This document shows, one piece after another, positions 1-7,241 of a DNA stretch of 64,000 bases; within the stretch, counting starts at the first letter, position 1, and each line of letters begins with the position of its first letter. The position numbers and the translations under genes are program-made. The stretch comes from Mucilaginibacter sp. L196 (GTDB lineage Bacteria; Bacteroidota; Bacteroidia; Sphingobacteriales; Sphingobacteriaceae). The DNA lies in the NCBI RefSeq assembly GCF_009765905.1, contig NZ_LMUO01000015.1:216219-280218 (forward strand), read 5' to 3'. Below the pieces are notes generated by a model. It was not told where the DNA came from. It ran no database searches and saw only the letters and a program-made list of their open reading frames with translations.

Positions 1-16
1 ATTTGTTAGTTTTAAA

Positions 17-1231
17 TTATAAACCTTGGGCTATTACAAACCCACAGGCCCAGGCCCATTGGAAGTTGTAACCGCCGAGCCAGCCGGTTACGTCTACACA
101 TTCGCCGCCGTAATATAGGCCAGGTACTTTTTTAACTTCAAGGGTTTTGGATGATAGTTCATCGGTTGATACGCCGCCGCGCATTACTTCGGCTTTATCG
201 TAGCCCTTATCCCCTGCCGGTTTTACTTTAAATTCGTGTATTAACGCGCTGATGTTTTCAATATCAGTTTTGGTTAATGATGCCAGATTCTTTTCAACCG
301 GAAGTTTATCGCTTAAAGCTTCAGCAAATTTGCGGGTGTAGAGGCTGGCCAGATAAGCGAGCAGCATTTTCTTGCCATTTGCTTCTTTTTCCTGTTGAAT
401 CAGCTCAGCAATATTTTCGTTAGGCAGCAGATCGATATAAATAGATTCTCCCGGTCGCCAATAGGATGAAATTTGCAGGATAGCCGGGCCGCTTAATCCC
501 CAATGAGTAAACAGAATATTTTCTTCAAAGCTGATCCTATCGTTCCAAACACGACAAAAGATACTATTGCCTGATAGCTGCTCGTACCATGGTTGATCTT
601 TCCCGGTGATGGTTAACGGCACTAAGGCTGGCGCTGTTTCGGTAAGATTCAAGTCAAATTTGCGTGCCATGCGCAGGCCAAAATCGGTCGCTCCTATTTT
701 TTGAATAGGTAATCCGCCGGAGGCGATAACTACTTTTGGCGTTTGCAGTTGATATTCTTTTTCGCCGATTTCATAGGTAACAATGAAACCATCGCTTGAT
801 TTATCAATATTTTTTACAGAGACATCGCACTTTATTTCCTGTCCAAGATCTCGGCATAAGCCGGTAAAAACTTCTACAACATCCTTCGCTTTATTGGTTG
901 TGGGAAATAGCTGACCTAAGGTTTTCTCCTGGCCTTCAATGCCATAACTCTCAAAAAAGCTGATGGTATCGTCAACCGTCCACTGCGCGAAGGCCGATTT
1001 GCAGAAATGCTCGTTTACCGAGATAAATTGCTGTGCGGAGGAATATAGGTTTGTATAATTACAACGGCCGCCGCCGCTGATCAGTATTTTAGCGCCTACA
1101 CGATCGTTCTTTTCGAGGATCAACGTTCGTTTGCCTAAAAAACCTGCTTGTACTGCGGTCATTAAGCCGCATGCGCCGCCGCCAATAATTATAGCGTCGA
1201 AATCTGTTTGTTTTATTAAATTTGTTGCCAT
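17..1231 (-). CDS. NAD(P)/FAD-dependent oxidoreductase, HI0933/YhiN (BaiN-like) family
   Basis: A 404-residue flavoprotein of the HI0933/YhiN family, the usual length for the group. The N-terminal Rossmann FAD motif GGGACG lies at residues 17-22, and the family signature SGGGRCNYTN is at 52-61. A glycine-rich C-terminal FAD-binding segment (GGECVDVTGWLGGYN) is near 374-388. BaiN of bile-acid-converting clostridia belongs to this family, but most members have no known substrate, so only a generic redox role is assigned. The ATG start at 1229-1231 overlaps the ATG of the divergent nuoA by two bases. Its probable promoter (GATATTTG on the minus strand, 1245-1252) therefore lies inside the nuoA coding region. 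Confidence 0.88.
   Translation of the reverse strand: MATNLIKQTDFDAIIIGGGACGLMTAVQAGFLGKRTLILEKNDRVGAKILISGGGRCNYTNLYSSAQQFISVNEHFCKSAFAQWTVDDTISFFESYGIEGQEKTLGQLFPTTNKAKDVVEVFTGLCRDLGQEIKCDVSVKNIDKSSDGFIVTYEIGEKEYQLQTPKVVIASGGLPIQKIGATDFGLRMARKFDLNLTETAPALVPLTITGKDQPWYEQLSGNSIFCRVWNDRISFEENILFTHWGLSGPAILQISSYWRPGESIYIDLLPNENIAELIQQEKEANGKKMLLAYLASLYTRKFAEALSDKLPVEKNLASLTKTDIENISALIHEFKVKPAGDKGYDKAEVMRGGVSTDELSSKTLEVKKVPGLYYGGECVDVTGWLGGYNFQWAWACGFVIAQGL
1217..1224 (+). promoter_or_regulatory. Bacteroidota -7 box for nuoA, inside the opposing gene
   Basis: TAAATTTG fits the Bacteroidota -7 consensus TAnnTTTG exactly. It ends five bases before the nuoA ATG at 1230 and lies wholly within the first codons of the minus-strand flavoprotein gene. 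It supports the nuoA start at 1230 over the longer upstream reading frame. Confidence 0.55.
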
Positions 1232-1838
1232 GGGCGATGTTGCGCAAATATCAGAATTTGGGAAGATACTTATCTTTTTAATTACAGGAATAATAGTGGT
1301 ATGCTTAATATTCTTTGTAAACCGTGTTTTCGCGCCTAATCATCCCAATTTTGAGAAGCAAACTTCTTATGAATGCGGTGAAGAACCTGTTGGTAGCGCT
1401 TGGTTACCTTTTAACTCCCGCTTTTATGTAATTGCATTAGTATTTCTACTTTTTGAGGTGGAGATGGTGTTTGTTTTTCCGTGGGCGACAGTGTTTGGGA
1501 GTCACGAGATTAATAAAATTGAACCACGCTGGGGAATATTATCCTTAGTGGAAATGTTCATTTTTTTGGGGATACTGATATTGGGATTAGTATATGTTTG
1601 GTGCAAAGGTGATTTGGATTGGATTAAACCAGCCGTAATTAAACCTACAACCGATGTACAAATACCAATATCGCTTTATGATAAATTGAATTTGGAGCAG
1701 AGTTCTCATACTGTACGAAAATTCAGCATGGAGCAACCTGTTTTAGCTATTGAGACCGCGAATGCTACACCAGCAATGCCGCAACCGATCAGGAAGCCGA
1801 TGTTTAAACCAACTTTTAAAAAGCCCGAAAATGAGTAA
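1230..1838 (+). CDS. nuoA: NADH-quinone oxidoreductase subunit A
   Basis: Membrane subunit of respiratory complex I. The 202-residue protein has three predicted transmembrane helices (about 11-32, 66-85 and 104-125), the conserved YECG motif at 47-50 and the acidic pair E76/E78 in helix 2. An open frame continues upstream to 1131, but that part is antisense to the flavoprotein gene. The ATG at 1230 is preferred because a TAnnTTTG box ends five bases before it. After helix 3 there is an unusually long tail of about 75 residues, rich in proline and lysine; the E. coli protein is about 147 residues. The stop overlaps the nuoB start by eight bases, indicating translational coupling. Confidence 0.93.
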   Translation: MGDVAQISEFGKILIFLITGIIVVCLIFFVNRVFAPNHPNFEKQTSYECGEEPVGSAWLPFNSRFYVIALVFLLFEVEMVFVFPWATVFGSHEINKIEPRWGILSLVEMFIFLGILILGLVYVWCKGDLDWIKPAVIKPTTDVQIPISLYDKLNLEQSSHTVRKFSMEQPVLAIETANATPAMPQPIRKPMFKPTFKKPENE

Positions 1839-2337
1839 TGATATAACCAGTGAAAGTGGCGGTGTAGTAATCACCAAAATGGACGACCTGTTAAACTGGG
1901 CTCGTTTATCATCGTTATGGCCTTTAAGCTTTGGTATAGCCTGCTGCGCTATTGAGATGATGGGCTCATTTGCATCTACTTATGATTTGGACCGCTTTGG
2001 CGTTTTCCCGCGCCCGTCGGCACGCCATGCGGATGTGATTATCATTGCCGGCACGGTTACCTTTAAAATGGCCGAGCGCATTAAACGTTTATACGAGCAA
2101 ATGCCCGAGCCTAAATATGTGATCTCGATGGGGTCCTGCTCTAATTGTGGCGGCCCTTACTGGCAATATGGCTATCATGTGGTTAAGGGTGTTGATCGGG
2201 TTATTCCTGTCGATGTTTATGTGCAGGGGTGTCCGCCACGCCCGGAATCGTTGATTGGAGCTATTTTGGAATTGCAGAAGAAGATTGAGGGGGAGAGTTT
2301 GGCGGGGAATCGGGCTGCTAAGGTGGAAGCTGTATAA
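1831..2337 (+). CDS. nuoB: NADH-quinone oxidoreductase subunit B
   Basis: Peripheral-arm subunit of complex I that carries the terminal [4Fe-4S] cluster N2. In the 168-residue product the four expected ligands are visible: adjacent C38 and C39 (GIACCAIEM), C103 (MGSCSNCGG) and C134 (VQGCPPRPE). The ATG at 1831 lies eight bases inside nuoA. An in-frame extension back to 1750 is only the shadow of nuoA. No nuoC or later subunit follows. A truncated palindromic repeat begins directly after the stop, so this two-gene piece is separated from the remaining complex I genes, which must lie elsewhere. Confidence 0.95.
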   Translation: MSNDITSESGGVVITKMDDLLNWARLSSLWPLSFGIACCAIEMMGSFASTYDLDRFGVFPRPSARHADVIIIAGTVTFKMAERIKRLYEQMPEPKYVISMGSCSNCGGPYWQYGYHVVKGVDRVIPVDVYVQGCPPRPESLIGAILELQKKIEGESLAGNRAAKVEAV

Positions 2338-2340
2338 CTT

Positions 2341-2440
2341 GTATTGTTGCTTTTTCGCGCTTCGGTGACTCACCCCGACTTTGCTTCGCTTGTCGACCCT
2401 CTCTCCGCCTGCGGCGCATAGAGGGTGAGCTGCATTTTTA
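2341..2440. repeat. Truncated double-hairpin repeat after nuoB
   Basis: The block reads ACTCACCCCGAC, then GTCGACCCTCTCT, then a GAGGGTGAG return. It matches the left half of the repeats at 3464-3608, 9586-9737 and 11382-11527, but the right half is missing. It starts within a few bases of the nuoB stop and may act as its transcription end. Confidence 0.65.
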
Positions 2441-2452
2441 TTCTTGCTCTTT

Positions 2453-2636
2453 ACTTGCGCTCGTTTGCAACGAGTGCTTAATATCATTTTGCGATTACAT
2501 AGTAAGATTTATATTTTAGCTAAAAATACTAAGTCCAACATCTTATCAATACCGTGTAAGAAATTCTGAAGAGATATATTTTGTGATGTTATAAATGCAA
2601 AACTATGTTATGCACTCATTACAAACGAGCGCAAGT
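2453..2636. mobile_element. MITE-like inverted-repeat element, 184 bp
   Basis: The arms 2453-2477 and 2612-2636 are inverted copies that agree at 23 of 25 positions; both contain the core CAAACGAGCGCAA. Weaker inverted similarity continues inward for roughly 25 more bases on each side (GAGTGC...TTTTGC). The interior is AT-rich with no gene. A third copy of the core, without a partner arm, lies at 13701-13723. No target duplication was recognised. Confidence 0.5.
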
Positions 2637-2671
2637 TGTACCGAAGAGAATAAAATCTAAAATAAAAAATC

Positions 2672-3106
2672 ATGAGAACAATTAATCCCTGGATCAACTT
2701 TAACGGCAATGCCGAGGAAGCATTCACTTTTTACAAATCAGTTTTTGGCGGAGAGTTTACAAAGATTGTTCGTTTCAAAGAGCTATCAAGCGAAGAATTC
2801 CCGATCGCGGAAAATGACGCAAACAAGATCATGTATATTGGTTTGCCTATTGGCAAACACAATGTATTGATAGCTAATGATGTTCCCGAGTTTATGGGCA
2901 AAGTAAACGAGAACGAAAACAGGTCAAAAATAGCTGTCAGTGTGGGAAGTCGTGAAGAAGCTGACAAAATATTTAACGGACTATCAGCAGGTGGAAATGT
3001 TGAAGGACCAATTGGCGATAGTCCCTGGGGTACATATGGTGCAATATTCAGGGATAAATATGGTATTGAATGGATAGTGGAGTTTGACCCCGATTATAAG
3101 GGATAA
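2672..3106 (+). CDS. VOC superfamily protein, PhnB/YjdN-like
   Basis: A 144-residue single-domain protein of the glyoxalase/bleomycin-resistance/dioxygenase superfamily, PhnB/YjdN branch. Diagnostic features are the opening INPWINFNGNAEEAFTFYKSVFGG, the central PIGKHNVLIAND and the closing SPWGTYGAIFRDKYGIEWIVEF. In this branch the beta-alpha-beta modules form a metal or small-molecule pocket, but substrates are mostly unknown. It stands alone between repeat blocks with no operon partner. The ATG at 2672 is preceded by an A-rich leader (AAAATAAAAAATC), typical of Bacteroidota, with no Shine-Dalgarno site. Confidence 0.85.
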   Translation: MRTINPWINFNGNAEEAFTFYKSVFGGEFTKIVRFKELSSEEFPIAENDANKIMYIGLPIGKHNVLIANDVPEFMGKVNENENRSKIAVSVGSREEADKIFNGLSAGGNVEGPIGDSPWGTYGAIFRDKYGIEWIVEFDPDYKG

Positions 3107-3118
3107 TCCGAAGTTTGA

Positions 3119-3403
3119 TATTTCGGCAGCAATATTTCAAAGAACTTATTTGGCTCTTTTCGCAAGAGCGGCCAACCGGTATATACAAATTTCGGGAAAT
3201 GGGTTGGGATAAGTGCTGACAGTGTTTTGTCAGTTAGGTTGTCTGAACCTGAATTTATGGAATTTAAGAATGCGCAGAATAATTATGCACCATTCGATAA
3301 ATTAGTTAATTCAATAAATTCGGGTTCAGACAATGACAAACTACACGCGATAGAAGTGGATACCCGCCTCAAGCGCAATGCCTGCAGGCGTATGAACGGA
3401 TAG
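3119..3403 (+). pseudogene. Open frame without a start, possible gene remnant
   Basis: There are 94 sense codons between a TGA at 3116-3118 and a TAG at 3401-3403, with no ATG near the beginning. The translation has ordinary protein composition in its first 70 residues (for example NFGKWVGISADSVLSVRL), then runs into a palindromic repeat block that also occurs near 11100-11380. It follows the VOC gene in a different frame. I do not recognise the family. It may be a gene fragment cut by repeat insertion, or chance. Confidence 0.25.
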
Positions 3404-3463
3404 CGCGGCCCGCTTCTATCAGCGGGAACGCCCAAATCTTGTTCAAGACTTTTGCGCGCTCCG
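3349..3463. repeat. Palindromic repeat block (GATAGAAG / CTTCTATC)
   Basis: GATAGAAGTGG at 3349-3359 pairs with CCCGCTTCTATC near 3409-3420. The block goes on through CGGGAACGCCC and AAGACTTTTGCGCGCTCCG into the next repeat. The same order (TAGCGtGGCCCGCTTCTA, CAACGCCC, AAGACTTTTGCGCGCTCCG) recurs at about 11315-11380, so the two are copies of one longer unit. Confidence 0.6.
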
Positions 3464-3608
3464 TTTACTCACCCCGACTACGCTACGCTGGTCGACCCTC
3501 TCTTTCGCTGCGCGACAAAGAGGGGAAAAGATAATTTTTTTGCCCTCTTTACCGCAAAGCGGAAGAGAGGGCAGGTTAAGCTGCCTAGCGAAAACCGGGT
3601 GAGTTAAC
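3464..3608. repeat. Double-hairpin repeat with TTACTCACCCCG/CCGGGTGAGTTAA ends
   Basis: The ends at about 3465-3476 and 3595-3607 are inverted copies. Between them are two hairpins, CCCTCTCTTTCGC...GACAAAGAGGG and TGCCCTCTTtaCCGC...GCGGaaGAGAGGGCA. This is the complete form of the repeat seen truncated after nuoB and again near 9600 and 11400. Short open frames across it are not genes. Confidence 0.75.
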
Positions 3609-3717
3609 ACGCTATACTTTGTCCGCTTTGTAAACAGGTGAAACACCCCCTATTTTCTTTACATTTCGACAACTAATATGATCACCTTTTTGCTTTCAAA
3701 ATCCAGTTCGAAAATCG

Positions 3718-3725
3718 TATCTTTG
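3718..3725 (+). promoter_or_regulatory. Bacteroidota -7 box of the ABC-F gene
   Basis: TATCTTTG matches TAnnTTTG. A TTTC at 3694-3697 lies 20 bases upstream as a possible -33 element. Only five bases separate the box from the ATG at 3731, so the mRNA leader would be almost absent. Confidence 0.55.
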
Positions 3726-3730
3726 CGGAA

Positions 3731-5683
3731 ATGATAGCTATAAATAACCTTACGTTTGAGATTGGTGCAAGAGCCTTATATGATGAAGCTAACTGGCATA
3801 TTAAACCCGGAGAAAAGATAGGCCTTATTGGCGCTAACGGAACGGGTAAAACCACGTTGCTTAAAATTATTGTGGGCGATTACAAACCTACATCGGGTAC
3901 CATATCTATGGCGAAAGACCTGACCATGGGTTATTTGAATCAGGATTTGCTATCCTACTCATCCGACAAAAACATTTTGCATGTGGCTATGGAGGCTTTT
4001 GAGCGCCAGAACCAGTTGCACGATGAGATTGAGATTTTGCTGCAAAAACTGGAAACAGATTATAGCGATGAACTGCTGAATAAGTTGAGTGACAAACAGC
4101 ATGAGTTTGAATTACTGGATGGCTACAACATTGAATACAAAGCACACGAAATTTTAGCGGGTTTAGGTTTTAACGAAGCTGATACGCACCGCAAACTGAG
4201 CACCTTTTCGGGTGGATGGCGGATGCGTGTGATGCTGGCTAAGATACTTTTACAGGCACCGGATATTTTATTACTGGATGAGCCTACGAACCACCTTGAC
4301 TTACCTTCTATCCAATGGTTAGAGGATTATTTGAAAGCTTTTGAAGGCGCGGTGATCATTGTATCGCACGATAGGTGGTTTTTGGATAAGGTGATCAACC
4401 GTACGGTTGAATCGCGCAAGGGGAAACTGACCGTTTACGCAGGCAACTATTCTTTTTACATAGATGAAAAAGCACAGCGTGAGGATATACAACGTGGTGA
4501 GTTTAAAAACCAGCAATCAAAAATAAAACAGGAAGAGCGTTTAATTGAGCGTTTCCGTGCTAAGGCATCTAAAGCTAAAATGGCGCAATCGCGTATTAAG
4601 GCCCTGGATAAATTAGAGCGTGTGGATGCGGTGGATGATGATAACCCATCGGTAAATTTCAGCTTCCGTTTTTCGAAGCAATCGGGCAGAAACCTGGTTA
4701 CTTTGGAGAATGTTACCAAAAAATATCCTGCTATTGATATTTTGGATAAGGCTGATGCCATTATTGAGAAAGGCGATAAGATTGCTTTGATTGGTGCCAA
4801 CGGTAAAGGTAAATCTACCCTGTTACGGATTGTTGCAAATGCCGATAATGAATTTGAAGGTAAAAAAGAGATAGGCCATAACGTAACCCAAACTTTCTTC
4901 GCGCAGCACCAGTTGGAATCACTGCATTTGGAGAGTCAGATTTTGCAGGAATTACAGGCTTTCGCGCCTAAGCATACTGAAACTGAATTGCGTTCGATAT
5001 TAGGTTCGTTCCTGTTTACCGGGGATGATGTATTTAAGAAGATCAAAGTACTTTCGGGTGGTGAGAAATCACGTGTAGCTTTGGCTAAGGCTTTAACCGC
5101 GGATGCTAACTTTTTAGTACTGGATGAGCCTACCAACCACTTGGATATTGCGTCGGTTAATATATTGATACAGGCTTTGCAGCAGTTTGAGGGTACATTT
5201 ATTGTGGTTTCTCACGATAGGTATTTCCTGGATAATGTGGCTAATAAGATCTGGTATATTGAAAACCAGAAAGTAAAAGTATACCCGGGCACATATGCGG
5301 AATACGAAGAGTGGAACGCTAAACGTAAGCTTGAGCAAAAAGGCTTACCTGTTGCAGCCGCACCGAAAGTTGAGAAGAAAGAAGAAAACCAGCCTGCCGG
5401 CAGGCATGGAAAACCTGAGCCTGTTAAACAGCCTCAATCTGACAATAAATTTCAGCAGCTAAAAAAGCTTAACCAGGATCTGGCTAAGATGGAAGAGCAA
5501 ATGACAGAGCTTGAAAAACAAGTTAAGCAATTTGAAACCCAATTGGCTGATGAGAAACTGTACAGCGATGCCAATAAATCAAGGGAAGTTACACGCAACT
5601 ACGATATTAAAAAATTAGAATTAAGCGCTGTACAACAACGTTGGGAGGCTTTGGCTGAACAGATAATGGAATTGGAAGCGTAA
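3731..5683 (+). CDS. ABC-F family ATPase (Uup/YheS-like)
   Basis: Soluble ABC-F protein of 650 residues with two nucleotide-binding domains and no membrane domain; such proteins act on ribosomes. Domain 1 has Walker A GANGTGKTT at 34-42, signature FSGGW and Walker B ILLLDEPTNHLD. Domain 2 has Walker A GANGKGKST near 355, signature LSGGEKSR near 442 and Walker B VLDEPTNHLD near 463. The basic linker near 250-300 (ERFRAKASKAKMAQSRIKAL) is the ABC-F linker. A C-terminal coiled coil (about 575-648) resembles the Uup/YheS tail. A perfect palindrome encoding QPAGRH lies in the disordered segment before the coiled coil. The exact subfamily is not certain. Confidence 0.92.
   Translation: MIAINNLTFEIGARALYDEANWHIKPGEKIGLIGANGTGKTTLLKIIVGDYKPTSGTISMAKDLTMGYLNQDLLSYSSDKNILHVAMEAFERQNQLHDEIEILLQKLETDYSDELLNKLSDKQHEFELLDGYNIEYKAHEILAGLGFNEADTHRKLSTFSGGWRMRVMLAKILLQAPDILLLDEPTNHLDLPSIQWLEDYLKAFEGAVIIVSHDRWFLDKVINRTVESRKGKLTVYAGNYSFYIDEKAQREDIQRGEFKNQQSKIKQEERLIERFRAKASKAKMAQSRIKALDKLERVDAVDDDNPSVNFSFRFSKQSGRNLVTLENVTKKYPAIDILDKADAIIEKGDKIALIGANGKGKSTLLRIVANADNEFEGKKEIGHNVTQTFFAQHQLESLHLESQILQELQAFAPKHTETELRSILGSFLFTGDDVFKKIKVLSGGEKSRVALAKALTADANFLVLDEPTNHLDIASVNILIQALQQFEGTFIVVSHDRYFLDNVANKIWYIENQKVKVYPGTYAEYEEWNAKRKLEQKGLPVAAAPKVEKKEENQPAGRHGKPEPVKQPQSDNKFQQLKKLNQDLAKMEEQMTELEKQVKQFETQLADEKLYSDANKSREVTRNYDIKKLELSAVQQRWEALAEQIMELEA
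5392..5405. repeat. 14-bp perfect palindrome in the ABC-F linker
   Basis: GCCTGCCGGCAGGC is self-complementary and GC-rich, inside a lysine/glutamate-rich linker. It encodes part of NQPAGRHG at residues 552-559. From general knowledge, GC-rich blocks of this kind occur as intergenic repeats in this family, so it may be a captured repeat core. Confidence 0.5.
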
Positions 5684-5697
5684 TATACACTCTCCGC

Positions 5698-5780
5698 ATG
5701 TCATTGCGAGGAACGAAGCAATCGCGAACTTTGCAGGGTGGCTCTTCTCCGTGCGATTGCTTCGTTCCTCGCAATGACAT
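5698..5780. repeat. Inverted repeat, 28-bp perfect arms (GTCATTGCGAGGAACGAAGC family)
   Basis: The arms 5698-5725 and 5753-5780 are exact reverse complements around a 27-base loop. They begin 15 bases after the ABC-F stop, so the hairpin may end that transcript. Relatives occur at 10831-10910, 10982-11077 and 27712-27821. A decayed piece (CGTTCCTCCTCGCAATAAC) follows near 5811. Confidence 0.85.
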
Positions 5781-5889
5781 AGTTTTATAGCCGAAAAGTC
5801 AGGGATCACGTCGTTCCTCCTCGCAATAACAATTAATTTTGAAATACTTCGTTATGGTATCTGCAGTAAAAAGCCTATAATTACTTTTT

Positions 5890-7149
5890 ATGAACAAATA
5901 CCGTAACCTGCTTTTTTTATTATTCATTTCTATTAAAGGCCTTTCCCAAACAGCACCTTATGACAACAACGTTTATAATCCTGCTATAAAAACCGTTGAG
6001 TTTTATAATACCAAAAAGGAACCCTCCTTCCCTATTATCAACTTGAATAGTGGTGAGCAGGTGCAACTCGCCTTTGATGACCTGCGTGGCGGTGTGCGCA
6101 ATTACTATTATTCTATTGAGCATTGTGATGGCGATTGGAACTCATCCAACCTATCACCTACCCAATATTTGCAGAATTTCACTGAAGATAAGATCATAGA
6201 TTATACTTATTCATCGGCTACGTTTCAGAAGTATACGCATTATACCATTAAATTTCCGAATGAGTATATCAAACCTAAAATATCGGGCAACTATGTTTTG
6301 AGGGTTTATGAGGATGACGATCCAACCAAAACCATTCTTACCCGCAGGTTTTATGTATTGAACAACAAGGTTACAGTAAGCGGCGAGGTTGTGGCATCGA
6401 GTGACATGGATAACAGGGTCCATAATCAGAAAATCAACTTTCAGATTGATTATGGGACACTTAAAGTACAGAACCCGAATACCGACATCCGTGCCTGGGT
6501 AATGCAAAATCAGCGTAACGAAACAGGCTCATTTACTACCCAACCACAATATATTCGCGGCTCGCAATTAATTTACGGCGATTTGAGCACCAATGAGTTT
6601 CCAGGCGGGAATGAGTTTAGGCATTTTGATACAAGGAGTTTGAAGTTGAACTCCGACAGGGTTTCGCGTATTTACAGGGATACCGCAAATTCGGTTGTAT
6701 TGTTAACTGATGTGAGTCGCAACATGCCTAACTATACTTTTTTGTATGATAATGATGGGCAGTTCTACCCGCTAAATCAGGACGGGACAGACCCAACTAT
6801 TGATGCTGATTACGCGCATATGTTTTTTAGTTTGACTGCCGGAAAGACCGGAGCCGATGGTTCAGTTTATATAGTGGGCAAGTTTAACGACTACAAACTG
6901 GATGAGCACAGCAAGCTTGATTATGACGATAAAGGCAAATTCTATACCCACCTGTTTCTAAAACAGGGAGTTTATGACTACCAATATGTTTGGGTTGACA
7001 ATGCCACTAAAAAGCCTGATTATACTTTTTTAGAAGGCAGCTATTTTGATACGGAGAACAAGTATCAGCTATTAGTTTATTACCATCCACCCGCAGCGCA
7101 ATGGGAAGAATTGGTGGGGTATGTGGTTTTGAGTTCGGTGCAGAAATAA
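5890..7149 (+). CDS. Type IX secretion system Plug protein (DUF5103)
   Basis: A 419-residue exported protein with an N-terminal signal sequence (NLLFLLFISIKGLSQ, cleavage near residue 20) and no further membrane helix. The order of the conserved segments fits the DUF5103/T9SS plug family. These are an N-terminal beta domain (VQLAFDDLRGGVRNYYYSIEHCDGDW), VLRVYEDDDPTKTILTRRFYV near 145, and a C-terminal carbohydrate-binding-like fold (DGSVYIVGKFNDYKLDEHSKLDYD, then YDYQYVW). In Flavobacterium the Plug protein closes the SprA outer-membrane channel when it is not in use. No other T9SS gene is in the window, and the gene stands alone with a 30-bp hairpin downstream. Confidence 0.82.
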   Translation: MNKYRNLLFLLFISIKGLSQTAPYDNNVYNPAIKTVEFYNTKKEPSFPIINLNSGEQVQLAFDDLRGGVRNYYYSIEHCDGDWNSSNLSPTQYLQNFTEDKIIDYTYSSATFQKYTHYTIKFPNEYIKPKISGNYVLRVYEDDDPTKTILTRRFYVLNNKVTVSGEVVASSDMDNRVHNQKINFQIDYGTLKVQNPNTDIRAWVMQNQRNETGSFTTQPQYIRGSQLIYGDLSTNEFPGGNEFRHFDTRSLKLNSDRVSRIYRDTANSVVLLTDVSRNMPNYTFLYDNDGQFYPLNQDGTDPTIDADYAHMFFSLTAGKTGADGSVYIVGKFNDYKLDEHSKLDYDDKGKFYTHLFLKQGVYDYQYVWVDNATKKPDYTFLEGSYFDTENKYQLLVYYHPPAAQWEELVGYVVLSSVQK

Positions 7150-7232
7150 GAACCAGGATTAAACGGATTTTATGGATTTATATGATGCGATAAACATCTT
7201 GAAAATCCATAAAATCCGTTTAATCCTGGTTC
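7150..7232. repeat. Inverted repeat, 30-bp arms, between converging genes
   Basis: GAACCAGGATTAAACGG... at 7150-7179 is the reverse complement of 7203-7232, with a loop of 23 bases. It begins one base after the Plug stop codon and ends just before the stop of the converging peptidase gene. It could act as a two-way terminator. Confidence 0.85.
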
Positions 7233-7241
7233 ATCACTTAT

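Noticed and set aside
1131..1229. Longer nuoA frame starting at 1131
   Set aside because: The extra residues are antisense to the flavoprotein start, unlike NuoA, and a -7 box supports the ATG at 1230.
1750..1830. Longer nuoB frame
   Set aside because: It is the shadow of the nuoA C-terminal codons; the ATG at 1831 gives the normal NuoB N terminus.
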